Assembly: GCA_017478225.1 (NCBI GenBank)
Contig: JAFVDX010000002.1
Location: 124,001 to 188,000, forward strand
Source: Paludibacteraceae bacterium
GTDB lineage: Bacteria > Bacteroidota > Bacteroidia > Bacteroidales > Paludibacteraceae
DNA: 64,000 nt
Direction: 5' to 3'
Part shown: positions 28,610 to 36,147 of the stretch, piece after piece
How positions within the stretch are numbered: the first letter of the stretch is position 1
How the letters are laid out: the number at the start of each line of letters is the position of its first letter
The notes under the pieces: generated by a model
What the model saw: only the letters and a program-made list of their open reading frames with translations
Told to the model about the DNA's origin: nothing
Database searches by the model: none
Program-made: the position numbers and the translations under genes

Positions 28610-28801
28610 GTAATAAGACTTATAAAAACCCTTGCATTTATGCTGATTGCAGATGATGAAGTCCGCGATCATGCTAACTCGGAGAAAGCACTGAAACTCA
28701 GCAAACAATGGCAAGAGAATGGATATATAGTCATTTCTATGAAAGACGATTTTAAGACCATATACGGAGACAGCGTAAAGAAGACAGATTTTAACTTTTA
28801 G
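28610..28801 (+). pseudogene. C-terminal fragment of a decayed gene
   Basis: The frame is open from 28610 and has an ATG at 28640. It encodes about 53-63 residues with VRDHANSEKALKLSKQW, SMKDDFKTIYGDSVKK and a terminal KTDFNF. It reads like the coherent end of a larger protein, possibly a HAD-type phosphatase, though I cannot confirm this. No start-proximal part is found upstream; only AT-rich sequence lies between 28401 and 28609. I call it a remnant. Confidence 0.55.
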
Positions 28802-28871
28802 AACAAAAGACATGGATTTTTAGATGGCTTAGAATACTTAGAGGCTTTAGATATGATGGAAAAGAAAATAT

Positions 28872-28902
28872 TTTGTAAAGTGATAAAAATGATATAATTT
28901 TG
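28872..28902 (+). promoter_or_regulatory. Promoter of the flavodoxin gene
   Basis: TTTG (28872-28875) and TAATTTTG (28895-28902) are 19 bp apart. The predicted start lies after 28900, which rules out the ATG at 28900 as the gene start. Confidence 0.8.
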
Positions 28903-28992
28903 CTGCATCAAAGAGCAAATGTTCTATTTGTAGATTATACCAATCTATTACAAAATTTTCCATCTTGCACTATAAAAACAAAATATATTGAT

Positions 28993-29589
28993 ATGAGAAA
29001 AATCTTTTTAACTATTCTTACATGTATAATAGCGATGATGAGTAGTAATGCACAAAACACTGAAAACAAAATGAATATGAGTAAAAAAGTATTGGTAGTT
29101 TTTTTCTCCCATGCAGGAGATAACTACTCGGTAGGAAACGTCAAAGTGGGCAACACAAAGATTGTTGCCGATTATATCAGTTCCTTGACGGGTGCTGACC
29201 AATTTGAGATTGTAACCCATAAGTACGATGGAATGGCATATAAGCCTCTTTGCGATTTGGCACAAGAAGAGCAGATACAAGATGCTCGTCCTGCATTTGA
29301 AGGAAAGTTGTCAAACCCTGACCAATATGATGTTGTTTTCATCGGTGGTCCTGTTTGGTGGGGTACTTATCCGCAAGTGATGTTCACTTTCTTCGACACC
29401 TATGACCTTAACGGCAAGACCATCTATCCTTTTACCACCCATGAGGGCAGCGGACTTGGCAGTTGTGTGAGTGACTTGCGCAAAGTATATCCTAAAGCCG
29501 ATATAAAGAAAGGCTTTTCAATTTATGGTCATGAGGTACGAACTAATAAATCAAAAGTAGAAAATTGGATTAAAAATATAGAATTATAA
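28993..29589 (+). CDS. Exported flavodoxin-family protein
   Basis: This 198-residue protein begins with a signal peptide ([21 protein letters not shown]). The flavodoxin fold that follows has [15 protein letters not shown] as the phosphate loop and [15 protein letters not shown] and [10 protein letters not shown] as FMN loops. Exported flavodoxins of this type are seen in gut Bacteroidales; their redox partners are not known. The start at 28993 is set by the promoter just upstream. The acetyltransferase gene follows after 2 bases, so the two form an operon. Confidence 0.85.
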   Translation: MRKIFLTILTCIIAMMSSNAQNTENKMNMSKKVLVVFFSHAGDNYSVGNVKVGNTKIVADYISSLTGADQFEIVTHKYDGMAYKPLCDLAQEEQIQDARPAFEGKLSNPDQYDVVFIGGPVWWGTYPQVMFTFFDTYDLNGKTIYPFTTHEGSGLGSCVSDLRKVYPKADIKKGFSIYGHEVRTNKSKVENWIKNIEL

Positions 29590-29591
29590 TT

Positions 29592-30119
29592 ATGGAGGCA
29601 TTTCGTGTAGATCCTCGAGTAACAACACCCGAGGCGCAAGCCAAGTATATTGAGCAGGGGCGCAAATTGTTTGCTTTCAACCAAACTATACCCTTCACGC
29701 CTGAGAATATTGATGCTACAAAAGCCCTCTTTGGTGATAACCTTGGCGAAGGAGCAATTGTTCAACCGCCTTTGAAAGGTGTGTGCTTTGATATGGTGCA
29801 CATAGGTAAAGGAGTGATGATTATGCCTGATTGTTTGATGATGTCTCGTGGAGGTATCATTATTGAAGATGGTGCGATGATCGCAGCCAATGTGCAACTT
29901 ATCTCCAATAACCATGATCTCTACGAACGTCATATACTACTCTGCAAACCTGTGCATATCTGCAAGAACGCGTGGGTGGGTGCGGGGGCTACTATCCTGC
30001 CGGGTGTGACTGTTGGCGAAAACGCCGTAGTGGCTGCTGCTGCAGTGGTTACCAAGGATGTACCGGATAACACTATCGTTGCTGGCAACCCCGCCAAAAT
30101 AATCAAATACATTGAGTAA
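29592..30119 (+). CDS. Hexapeptide-repeat acetyltransferase
   Basis: This 175-residue member of the maltose/galactoside O-acetyltransferase class has left-handed beta-helix repeats from about residue 75. The acceptor-site segment is SNNHDLYER, and [25 protein letters not shown] is followed by VAGNPAKII at the C-terminus. Acetyl-CoA is the expected donor; the acceptor sugar is unknown. It is the second gene of a two-gene unit with the flavodoxin and is followed by a short palindromic element. Confidence 0.87.
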   Translation: MEAFRVDPRVTTPEAQAKYIEQGRKLFAFNQTIPFTPENIDATKALFGDNLGEGAIVQPPLKGVCFDMVHIGKGVMIMPDCLMMSRGGIIIEDGAMIAANVQLISNNHDLYERHILLCKPVHICKNAWVGAGATILPGVTVGENAVVAAAAVVTKDVPDNTIVAGNPAKIIKYIE

Positions 30120-30126
30120 TAATACG

Positions 30127-30192
30127 CTAAAGTTTTCTATATCAGATAGTAAGCCAATTTATTTATTTAATATCACCAACGGAAAACTTTAG
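30127..30192. mobile_element. Palindromic intergenic element, short copy
   Basis: CTAAAGTTTTC (30127-30137) and GAAAACTTTAG (30182-30192) are perfect terminal inverted repeats of a 66-bp element that starts 7 bases after a stop codon. Its left end matches the element at 27402 nearly base for base (CTAAAGTTTyCTAyATCAGA). The interior of the longer copies is missing. Confidence 0.65.
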
Positions 30193-30260
30193 TATTTTAT
30201 TACCTATGCACTTGATATATAAGTTTCTCAACATTTTTTTTGAAAAAGAGGATATAGGCT

Positions 30261-31697
30261 ATGAAGATTCATTATTTCACCTTGTTATTTATTGCATTTG
30301 TCTGCGTATTTTCTGCCTGCTCAGGCGGTGACAATTATCGTGAACCTAAGTCGGAGGAAGACCTCTCTGGACTTGTTTTATCAGTCACCAATGGTAGTTT
30401 TTACCAACAGAAATATGAGAATCGCGCCGATGTACAACTTTTCCTCACTTCCAACGAAGCGGATGGAGTGCAGGCTGTGCGGCAAGGTCACGCCGATGTC
30501 TATGTGAGCGACGAAGTGATGCTCACCAAGGCAGATTTGAGACGTTTAGGGATGAAAAAGGCTTTTGTAGGCGATGAGGTTTTCGATGTGGCATTTGCAA
30601 TAAAGAAAGGTAACACTGAATTAGCCAGCCAACTCAACGCTTTCCTTGCCTCTGCCCCTTTGGGTGACATTATCAATCATTGGATTAACGAAGGCCCTTA
30701 TGTAGATGAACCTGCTTATACTATTCCTGAAGGTGCCAAACCATTTCGCTGTGTGTGTGGCGTAAATATAGCCCCAATCAGTTATGTGGGCGAAGGCGGC
30801 AAGTGGCAGGGGTTGGATGCCGATATCTTACGGCGTTTTGCGCACTCAATAGGCAGACCCTTTGAAATGCAGTTTATGGATGTCGGCTCGTCTATCATGG
30901 CTATCAACACCGGCAAGGCAGATATATTCTCAGGCTCTCTCTTTATAACGGAAGAACGCCTGAAATCAGTGGATTTTTCCGTTCCATACTATAAATGTCA
31001 CCCAGGCTATTTTATTGTGGACAGGTCGGGAGAAGCACGCATGAGTTTGGGTGAGCGCATTCAAATGAATTTTATTAAGGAGAACCGCTTCAAACTTATC
31101 CTTGATGGTCTTGTCGAGACTATCAAGATAACGCTCTTCTCTATCCTCTTAGGCACCGTCCTTGGTATAGGTGTATGCGTCTGTCGTCGTTCAAAGCGCA
31201 GATGGGTTCGCGGAATGGCTGACCTCTACGGAGATTTTATCAACGGTATCCCAACGCTCGTCTTACTGCTTATTTTGTTCTATGTGGTCTTTGCCAACAG
31301 CGGCATGAGTGCTTCGTTGGTTGCCATCGTAGCATTTGCTATGTGCTTTGCATCCTCGGCGGGAAATATCTTTGACACCTCAATATCGTCTGTACCCCAA
31401 GGACAGACCGAAGCCGGTCTGAGTCTTGGTTTCACGCCCTTCAAGACCTTCATGGGCATCGTATTCCCTCAGGCGTTGCGCAAAGGGCTGCCGCTCTACA
31501 CGGGCGAATGTATCTCACTGCTGAAGAACACCTCTATCGTGGGGTATATCGCTATCGCCGACCTGACGCGTGCCAGTGACCTCATCCGTTCCCGTACGTT
31601 CGATGCACTCATCCCGTTGCTTGTCATCACGATCATCTATTTCATCCTCGCTTGGCTCATTCGCAAAACCCTCAGCCTGTGCCTGCTGCGTAAATAA
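30261..31697 (+). CDS. Polar amino acid ABC transporter, substrate-binding/permease fusion
   Basis: This 478-residue lipoprotein-anchored membrane protein has the lipobox VFSACSGG near residue 20. A periplasmic solute-binding region (SBP_bac_3 type) occupies about 25-265; its two halves suggest a partial duplicated receptor. The BPD_transp_1 permease domain follows from about 280, with EAGLSLGFTPFKTF as the ATPase-coupling EAA loop near 385. It would import glutamine, histidine or a similar amino acid. The matching ATPase gene is at 37355, after a 5.6-kb insertion. Confidence 0.9.
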   Translation: MKIHYFTLLFIAFVCVFSACSGGDNYREPKSEEDLSGLVLSVTNGSFYQQKYENRADVQLFLTSNEADGVQAVRQGHADVYVSDEVMLTKADLRRLGMKKAFVGDEVFDVAFAIKKGNTELASQLNAFLASAPLGDIINHWINEGPYVDEPAYTIPEGAKPFRCVCGVNIAPISYVGEGGKWQGLDADILRRFAHSIGRPFEMQFMDVGSSIMAINTGKADIFSGSLFITEERLKSVDFSVPYYKCHPGYFIVDRSGEARMSLGERIQMNFIKENRFKLILDGLVETIKITLFSILLGTVLGIGVCVCRRSKRRWVRGMADLYGDFINGIPTLVLLLILFYVVFANSGMSASLVAIVAFAMCFASSAGNIFDTSISSVPQGQTEAGLSLGFTPFKTFMGIVFPQALRKGLPLYTGECISLLKNTSIVGYIAIADLTRASDLIRSRTFDALIPLLVITIIYFILAWLIRKTLSLCLLRK

Positions 31698-31740
31698 ATG
31701 CCACACCACAAATACCAAAACGCCCTAACAATCGCCCACA

Positions 31741-31768
31741 CGAAAACGATTTTCGCAAATATATTTGC
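31741..31768. repeat. Two small palindromes at the left edge of island 1
   Basis: CGAAAACGATTTTCG (31741-31755) and GCAAATATATTTGC (31755-31768) are adjacent perfect palindromes between the transporter gene and the first island promoter. The second overlaps the -33 element. Confidence 0.5.
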
Positions 31769-31795
31769 ATAAATCAAAGAAAAGCAGTAACTTTG
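31764..31795 (+). promoter_or_regulatory. Promoter of the KilA-N gene
   Basis: TTTG (31764-31767) and TAACTTTG (31788-31795) are 20 bp apart. The transcript would begin at the start of the repeated leader. Confidence 0.8.
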
Positions 31796-31799
31796 CAGC

Positions 31800-31873
31800 G
31801 ATTATTTGGAACGCGGTCGTCCTCGCCCGCAACCAAAACAAAAACATGTAATAACAGATTTGTTATATAGAAG
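31800..31873 (+). repeat. Mobile promoter-leader cassette, copy 1
   Basis: This leader carries a GC-rich half-palindrome (31808-31830), an AACCAAAACAAAAACATG stretch and the hairpin ATAACA-GATT-TGTTAT, and it ends in ATATAGAAG. Near-identical leaders lie at 36043-36126 and 60616-60688, each directly behind a TAnnTTTG promoter. The GC-rich half (26 bases from 31808) is identical to the left arm of the palindrome inside the nuclease gene at 34935. Confidence 0.7.
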
Positions 31874-31895
31874 CAGAAAGTTGCAAAGATAAAAT

Positions 31896-32736
31896 ATGGC
31901 CAATACGCTGAACGTACAAAGAACCGAGATAACAATTATTAAAGTTCATGCAGAAGACTACATCTGTCTGACAGACATGTTAAAAGCAAAGGACGGTGAT
32001 TTCTTTGTGACTGACTGGCTGCGTAACCGAAACACATTGGAATACATTGGTATTTGGGAGAAAGTTAATAACCCCGATTTTAATTATGGCGAATTCGCCA
32101 CAATTAGAAATAACGCAGGTCTCAATAACTTCAAAATCAGTGTCAAAGAGTTTGTTGAGCGCACGGGTGCGATCTGCTTGCAAGCAAAAGCTGGTCGTTA
32201 TGGCGGAACTTACGCGCATAAGGACATTGCTTTTGAGTTTGCCATGTGGATTAGTCCTACATTCAAATTCTATATCGTACGCGACTACCAGCAACTCAAG
32301 GAGAAAGAGCAAATATCATTAAATTGGTCTGTTAAACGCGAGTTGGCAAAGATTAAATTGGTCTGTTAAACGCGAGTTGGCAAAGATTAATTATCATATC
32401 CATACGGACGCTATCAAGGAGCACCTTGTGCCGCAGGAGATTGACACATACCATCGTTCGCTCATCTATGCCAACGAAGCCGATGTGCTCAATGTAGCGT
32501 TATTCGGAATGACCGCCAAAGAATGGCGTAACGCCCACCCGGAGGACAAAGGTAATATACGCGACTACGCAACGATTAACTAGTTGATTTGTTTGAGCAA
32601 CATGGAGAACCTGAATGCGGTCTTTATACATGAAGGCATGCCGCAAGGCGAACGCCTCCAGAAACTCATCCAGATAGCCATCCAGCAAATGACCGTGTTA
32701 GAGAATGTAGAAAGCAAGCATATTTTGAAAGGATGA
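31896..32736 (+). pseudogene. KilA-N domain protein, broken by a 34-bp duplication and a stop
   Basis: The intact gene would encode about 270 residues: an N-terminal KilA-N domain (ITDM-like LTDMLKA, RNRNTLEYIGIWE, YAHKDIAFEFAMWISP) and a C-terminal part with KEHLVPQEI and LFGMTAKEWR. Two lesions are visible. A perfect 34-bp tandem duplication (32321-32388) shifts the frame. TAG at 32581-32583 interrupts a frame that continues coherently (CLSNMENLNAVFIHEG) to TGA 32734-32736. KilA-N proteins are DNA-binding proteins of phages and mobile elements. Removal of one repeat unit would restore the first junction. Confidence 0.85.
32321..32388 (+). repeat. Perfect 34-bp tandem duplication in the KilA-N gene
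   Basis: Bases 32321-32354 and 32355-32388 are identical. 34 is not a multiple of 3, so the second copy puts the downstream part out of frame. Loss of one copy by slippage would reverse it. Confidence 0.95.
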
Positions 32737-32739
32737 TTC

Positions 32740-32871
32740 CTTGTCATTTATAATTCGGCCACTGACGGTGGACGATTGATGGGTATCGCCACGTACCATA
32801 GCAGTAGCGAACTACCGGAAGCATACAAAAATATCTTACCCTCTGCCGAGGAATTAAGAAAACTCTTATAA
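32740..32871 (+). pseudogene. C-terminal remnant of a DUF1016 (YhcG-type) nuclease
   Basis: An open frame of 43 codons without a start reads GRLMGIATYHSSSELPEAYK followed by ILPSAEELRKLL. This resembles the C-terminal end of PDDEXK nucleases of the DUF1016/YhcG family, where a PIGVAxY...LP...LPS...EE pattern closes the protein. The catalytic core is absent. It follows the KilA-N pseudogene by 3 bases. The match is by pattern only. Confidence 0.5.
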
Positions 32872-32911
32872 GACATCGTCCCTCTCCAAAGACGTTAAAT
32901 TGGAGAAAGAC

Positions 32912-32929
32912 AGCGCAAAGCGTTGCGCT
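32912..32929. repeat. Hairpin at the left edge of RNA/nuclease unit A
   Basis: AGCGCAA-AGCG-TTGCGCT is a perfect hairpin. Almost the same sequence, AGCGCAAAGCGTTGC, occurs at 39615-39629 in front of unit B. It marks the left limit of sequence shared by the two units. Confidence 0.65.
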
Positions 32930-32947
32930 AATTAAATAAAAATAAAG

Positions 32948-33199
32948 CATTACTATTATTTCGTGTCAACCGAAAACCGCTGCAAACTGTTAAGGAATAA
33001 GACGCAGAAATAATAAGCGATAAGTGTACCTGCAATAGGTATGCCTATTAGCCTTTGATAATAGATGCTCACTCATGGTGAGTTTCTTAAAAGGCTAATC
33101 AGGTTCCTTTGCAGCGGTGCCTTGGTGACACGATAAGAAACTCACTTTTCTTATTGTGTATGTACGGATTGATAGTTTTGCGTTAAACAACTATCAATC
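32948..33199 (+). ncRNA. Structured RNA element, copy A
   Basis: Helices seen are: P1 32961-32971 with 33124-33133; P2 32976-32986 with 33108-33118 (11 bp perfect); P3 33047-33056 with 33090-33099 (10 bp perfect); and a long-range pairing GTGAGTTTCTTA (33078-33089) with TAAGAAACTCAC (33134-33145), which makes a pseudoknot. The 3' strand can instead pair downstream (33128-33140 with 33147-33159), a mutually exclusive terminator-like hairpin. A final 11-bp hairpin (33167-33177 with 33189-33199) ends one base before the methylase ATG. Copy B at 39652 keeps every helix with changed bases. Role unknown: riboswitch-like leader, guide or self-regulating RNA are all possible. No TAnnTTTG promoter lies directly upstream. 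Confidence 0.75.
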
Positions 33200-33200
33200 T

Positions 33201-34322
33201 ATGGCAAAAGCAGACCTTAAACAAGCAAAAGTAGCTAAGCAAGACGAGTTCTACACGCAATTAGTGGATATAGAAAAGGAACTCAAATACTACAAGCAAC
33301 ACTTTCAAGGAAAAGTGGTATTATGTAATTGTGACGACCCGTACGAAAGTAATTTCTTCAAGTACTTTGCCTTGAACTTTAACGCACTCGGTTTGAAAAA
33401 ACTGATTGCTACTTGTTATAATGGTTCTCCTGTTTCCGGCAATGAGTTGTTACTGGATTTTGGCGATACAGTAGATGATCCCAAGAAAATTGCTTATAAA
33501 GTAGAAATAACAGAAGTTACAGATGTAAATGGAGATGGAGCAATTAATCTTGCTGATGTAAAGTACCTCATGCAAAATGATAGGAACGTTATTTCCATAC
33601 TAAAAGGAAATGGCGATTTTCGTTCTCAAGAATGTATTGAATTATTGAAAGAAGCAGATATAGTAGTTACTAATCCTCCATTTTCTTTGTTCCGGGAATA
33701 TATCGCGCAACTTGTAAAATACGATAAGAAATTCATTATTATTGGCAATCAAAATGCTATTACATATAAAGAGTGTTTCCAGTTAATTAAAGAAAATAAA
33801 ATGTGGTTAGGGGCAAGTGTACATAGCGGGGATAGAGAGTTTAAAATACCTCCAACATACGAAGTCCGTTCAAAATCCTTACGTGTTGATGAAAATGGGA
33901 ATAGATATATTCGAGTAGTGGGTATAAGATGGTTTACTAATTTAGACTATCCTCAACGCCACGAGGAGTTAGTTTTATATAAACATTACAGCCCAGAAGA
34001 ATATCCTAAATATGATAATTATGATGCAATAAATATTAATAAATCAAGCGACATTCCATGTGATTACGATGGATATATGGGCGTACCTATTACTTTTATG
34101 GACAAATATAACCCAGACCAATTTGAAATAATAGGTCAAGGACAAGGAAATTTATATAGAGAACTTACCCCATATGGTTTAAAACAAGATTTTGTAGATA
34201 ATTATTATGCTAATGGAGGAAAGGGATCAATTAAAGCAGACCATCCTGTTTTGGGATACTATAACAATAAAGGAATTGCAACAATCCCATATATGAGAAT
34301 AATTATCCGTCGCAAAAAATAG
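33201..34322 (+). CDS. EcoRI-type adenine-specific DNA methyltransferase
   Basis: This 373-residue enzyme starts at ATG 33201, right after the RNA hairpin; the longer frame from 33156 runs through that structure. It matches the M.EcoRI-type N6-adenine methylase family. QDEFYTQLVDIEKEL opens the protein, CDDPYESNFFKYF lies near residue 45, the catalytic NPPF is in VVTNPPFSLF near 156, and FTNLDYPQRHEEL is near 250. A DVNGDGAINLADV segment near 107-119 looks like an EF-hand/dockerin calcium loop inserted in the methylase. The DUF262-HNH gene follows after 6 bases and is the likely nuclease partner. Confidence 0.88.
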   Translation: MAKADLKQAKVAKQDEFYTQLVDIEKELKYYKQHFQGKVVLCNCDDPYESNFFKYFALNFNALGLKKLIATCYNGSPVSGNELLLDFGDTVDDPKKIAYKVEITEVTDVNGDGAINLADVKYLMQNDRNVISILKGNGDFRSQECIELLKEADIVVTNPPFSLFREYIAQLVKYDKKFIIIGNQNAITYKECFQLIKENKMWLGASVHSGDREFKIPPTYEVRSKSLRVDENGNRYIRVVGIRWFTNLDYPQRHEELVLYKHYSPEEYPKYDNYDAININKSSDIPCDYDGYMGVPITFMDKYNPDQFEIIGQGQGNLYRELTPYGLKQDFVDNYYANGGKGSIKADHPVLGYYNNKGIATIPYMRIIIRRKK

Positions 34323-34328
34323 AAAGCC

Positions 34329-35480
34329 ATGAAAATAGAATTACATAAAATTACCGTTCGCGAGCTTACAGAAGACTACGTGGACAATCAGGAAGCGGGC
34401 GTGAAAGCCTATGGTGGTAAGTTAGACGTGCGTCCGCCGTTTCAGCGAGAGTTCGTCTATAGCGACAAGGAGCGTGACGCGGTAATTGACACCATTACGC
34501 AAGATTTTCCGCTCAATGTGATGTATTGGTCGGTAAACGATGACGGTACTTTTGAAATCATAGACGGTCAGCAACGCACGGTTTCTATTTGTCAATATGT
34601 AAATGGCGACTTTGCGCACTTGTTCCGATATTTCGACAATCTCACCAAAGAGGAGAAAGAACAGATTCTCAACTACGAACTCTATATCTACCGCTGCACG
34701 GGAACGGACACGGAGAAACTCAAGTGGTTCAAGACCATCAATATTGCCGGCAAGAAACTCACCAACCAAGAGTTGCTAAATGCCGTCTATGCTTCGCCGT
34801 GGCTGAGTGATGCCAAGCGGTATTTCTCCAAATCCAACTGCGGCGCATATCTTATGGGCAATAAATACCTTACCGGTTCGCCTATTCAGCAGGATTATTT
34901 GGAGACCGTGCTGCGTTGGGCTGCCGACTGCTCTGGAACGCGGTCGTCCTCGCCCGCAACAAACAACGGCATGCGGACGGGGACGTCCGCGTTCCCAATA
35001 ACTATTGAGCAATATATGGCTCAACACTCCATCAAAGATACTGACGCTACGGCTCTTTGGCTCTATTTCCAACAAGTCATCAATTGGGTGCAAGCCAAAT
35101 TCAAATACCGCTCTGTGATGAAAGGCGTGGATTGGGGTGCTATCTACAATAAATATGGGCAGGAACACATTAACATCGAGGAAATGGAGCATCGCATCTC
35201 TGCACTAATCCAAGACTCCGATGTCGGCAATCAGAAAGGCATTTATTGGTATGTGTTTGATGCCGATGAGCGGCACTTGCAAATCCGCGCGTTTGACGGA
35301 AACACCAAGCGTCGCCAGTATGAGAAACAGAAGGGTATCTGTCCTATTTGCGGCAAGCATTTCGAGATAGAGCAGATGGAAGCCGACCACATAACCCCAT
35401 GGTCGCAGGGCGGTCACACCACGCCGGATAACTGCCAGATGTTATGCCGCGATTGTAACAGGCGCAAAAGCAGCAAGTAA
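34329..35480 (+). CDS. DUF262-HNH nuclease A
   Basis: This 383-residue protein has an N-terminal DUF262 (GmrSD/ParB-like) domain with RPPFQREFVYSDKERDAVI near residue 37 and EIIDGQQRTVSI near 76. This domain hydrolyses NTP or DNA in characterised relatives. The C-terminal HNH domain (about 337-383) has CPICGKHF, ADHITPWSQGG and CQMLCRDCNRRK, so both zinc Cys pairs and the catalytic His are present. With the adjacent methylase it forms a plausible restriction-modification pair. Residues about 202-223 are encoded by a palindromic repeat inserted in frame. A homologue without the methylase is at 39959. Confidence 0.87.
   Translation: MKIELHKITVRELTEDYVDNQEAGVKAYGGKLDVRPPFQREFVYSDKERDAVIDTITQDFPLNVMYWSVNDDGTFEIIDGQQRTVSICQYVNGDFAHLFRYFDNLTKEEKEQILNYELYIYRCTGTDTEKLKWFKTINIAGKKLTNQELLNAVYASPWLSDAKRYFSKSNCGAYLMGNKYLTGSPIQQDYLETVLRWAADCSGTRSSSPATNNGMRTGTSAFPITIEQYMAQHSIKDTDATALWLYFQQVINWVQAKFKYRSVMKGVDWGAIYNKYGQEHINIEEMEHRISALIQDSDVGNQKGIYWYVFDADERHLQIRAFDGNTKRRQYEKQKGICPICGKHFEIEQMEADHITPWSQGGHTTPDNCQMLCRDCNRRKSSK
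34935..34995 (+). repeat. Palindromic element inserted in frame in nuclease A
   Basis: Arms at 34935-34957 and 34973-34995 (23 bases each, 20 of 23 complementary) enclose a 15-base loop. The insert is GC-rich compared with the gene and is translated as GTRSSSPA...MRTGTSAFP. The left arm is identical to bases of the leader cassette at 31808. The same insertion is present at the matching place in nuclease B (40571-40631). Confidence 0.85.
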
Positions 35481-36007
35481 GTTTTGATTTTAATAATAGG
35501 ACAAACGGGTGTTAAAAGCCCGCTTGTTTTTATGTCTGGGAGTGGCGCGAGAGTGGCTAATTGACCGCTACAATTTGGTCGGTTGCCATATTTGCCCGAA
35601 TCTTAATAATCGTACATTTTCCCGCTTACCTGCCGTGTACGAGAGACTTACGGGACGCTGACGAGAGGATAGACCACAGGATACTGACGAGATACCGTGC
35701 TGAAATCTTAATAATCGTACATTTTTCGGGGCGGAAATGGGCTTTTTTTGAGTTGGTCATGTCTCGGTCATCTCCCTGTCTTCTCGGCTTAAAGGAGTTC
35801 TATGTTTGCCCTGCGAACTCGCGCGGCGCACTTACTCCTTGAATGTCCACAGGACACTCCTGCGGTGCGCCTTAATCGCTTCATGCTCATCGCTCGGTTG
35901 AGAGCCTTGTTTGCCATAATCTTAATAATTGGATACTTTTACGATGCCTAAATTTAGCCCCTAAATCAAGTAATTTTACAATTAGTAACAATTTTATTAC
36001 TAATTTT
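35481..36007. other. Repeat-rich non-coding stretch between island genes
   Basis: No convincing gene is present. TCTTAATAAT occurs at 35601, 35706 and 35920, twice followed by CGTACATTTT. The same word lies 111 bases after nuclease B (41230), as the first lies 121 bases after nuclease A, so it may mark the right edge of the RNA/nuclease unit. The middle part (35620-35900) is much richer in GC than its surroundings and contains a palindrome. Confidence 0.6.
35823..35869. repeat. Nested palindrome
   Basis: GGCGCAC (35823-35829) pairs with GTGCGCC (35863-35869), and inside it TGTCC-ACA-GGACA (35842-35854) forms a second hairpin. It resembles a REP-type element. Confidence 0.55.
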
Positions 36008-36038
36008 CTTGTTAGTTTCATTTTTTTTCGTACCTTTG
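36008..36038 (+). promoter_or_regulatory. Promoter of the STAND-like ATPase gene
   Basis: CTTG (36008-36011) and TACCTTTG (36031-36038) are 19 bp apart, directly ahead of leader cassette copy 2. Confidence 0.75.
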
Positions 36039-36042
36039 CAGC

Positions 36043-36126
36043 CATCATTTGAAACGCGGTAGGCTTGCCGGTCCTCGCCCGCAACCAAAACAAAAACATG
36101 TAATAACAGAATTTGTTATATAGAAG
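36043..36126 (+). repeat. Mobile promoter-leader cassette, copy 2
   Basis: From TCCTCGCCCGCAACC onward it matches copy 1 (31800-31873) almost base for base, including the ATAACA/TGTTAT hairpin and the ATATAGAAG end. The GC-rich half has about 10 extra bases (AGGCTTGCCG). The gene starts 22 bases later. Confidence 0.7.
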
Positions 36127-36147
36127 CGGATTTTGAAATAAAGCCTT

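Noticed and set aside
31896-32583. Two separate small genes (31896-32369 and 32377-32583)
   Set aside because: They are halves of one KilA-N protein separated by an exact 34-bp duplication.
32948-33199. Retron msr-msd or group I/II intron
   Set aside because: No reverse transcriptase or maturase is present, the conserved intron cores are not recognisable, and the two copies stand before start codons rather than interrupting genes.
35561-35842. A 93-codon gene in the island spacer
   Set aside because: The frame runs across direct repeats and palindromic DNA, gives no recognisable protein and has no promoter or family features.
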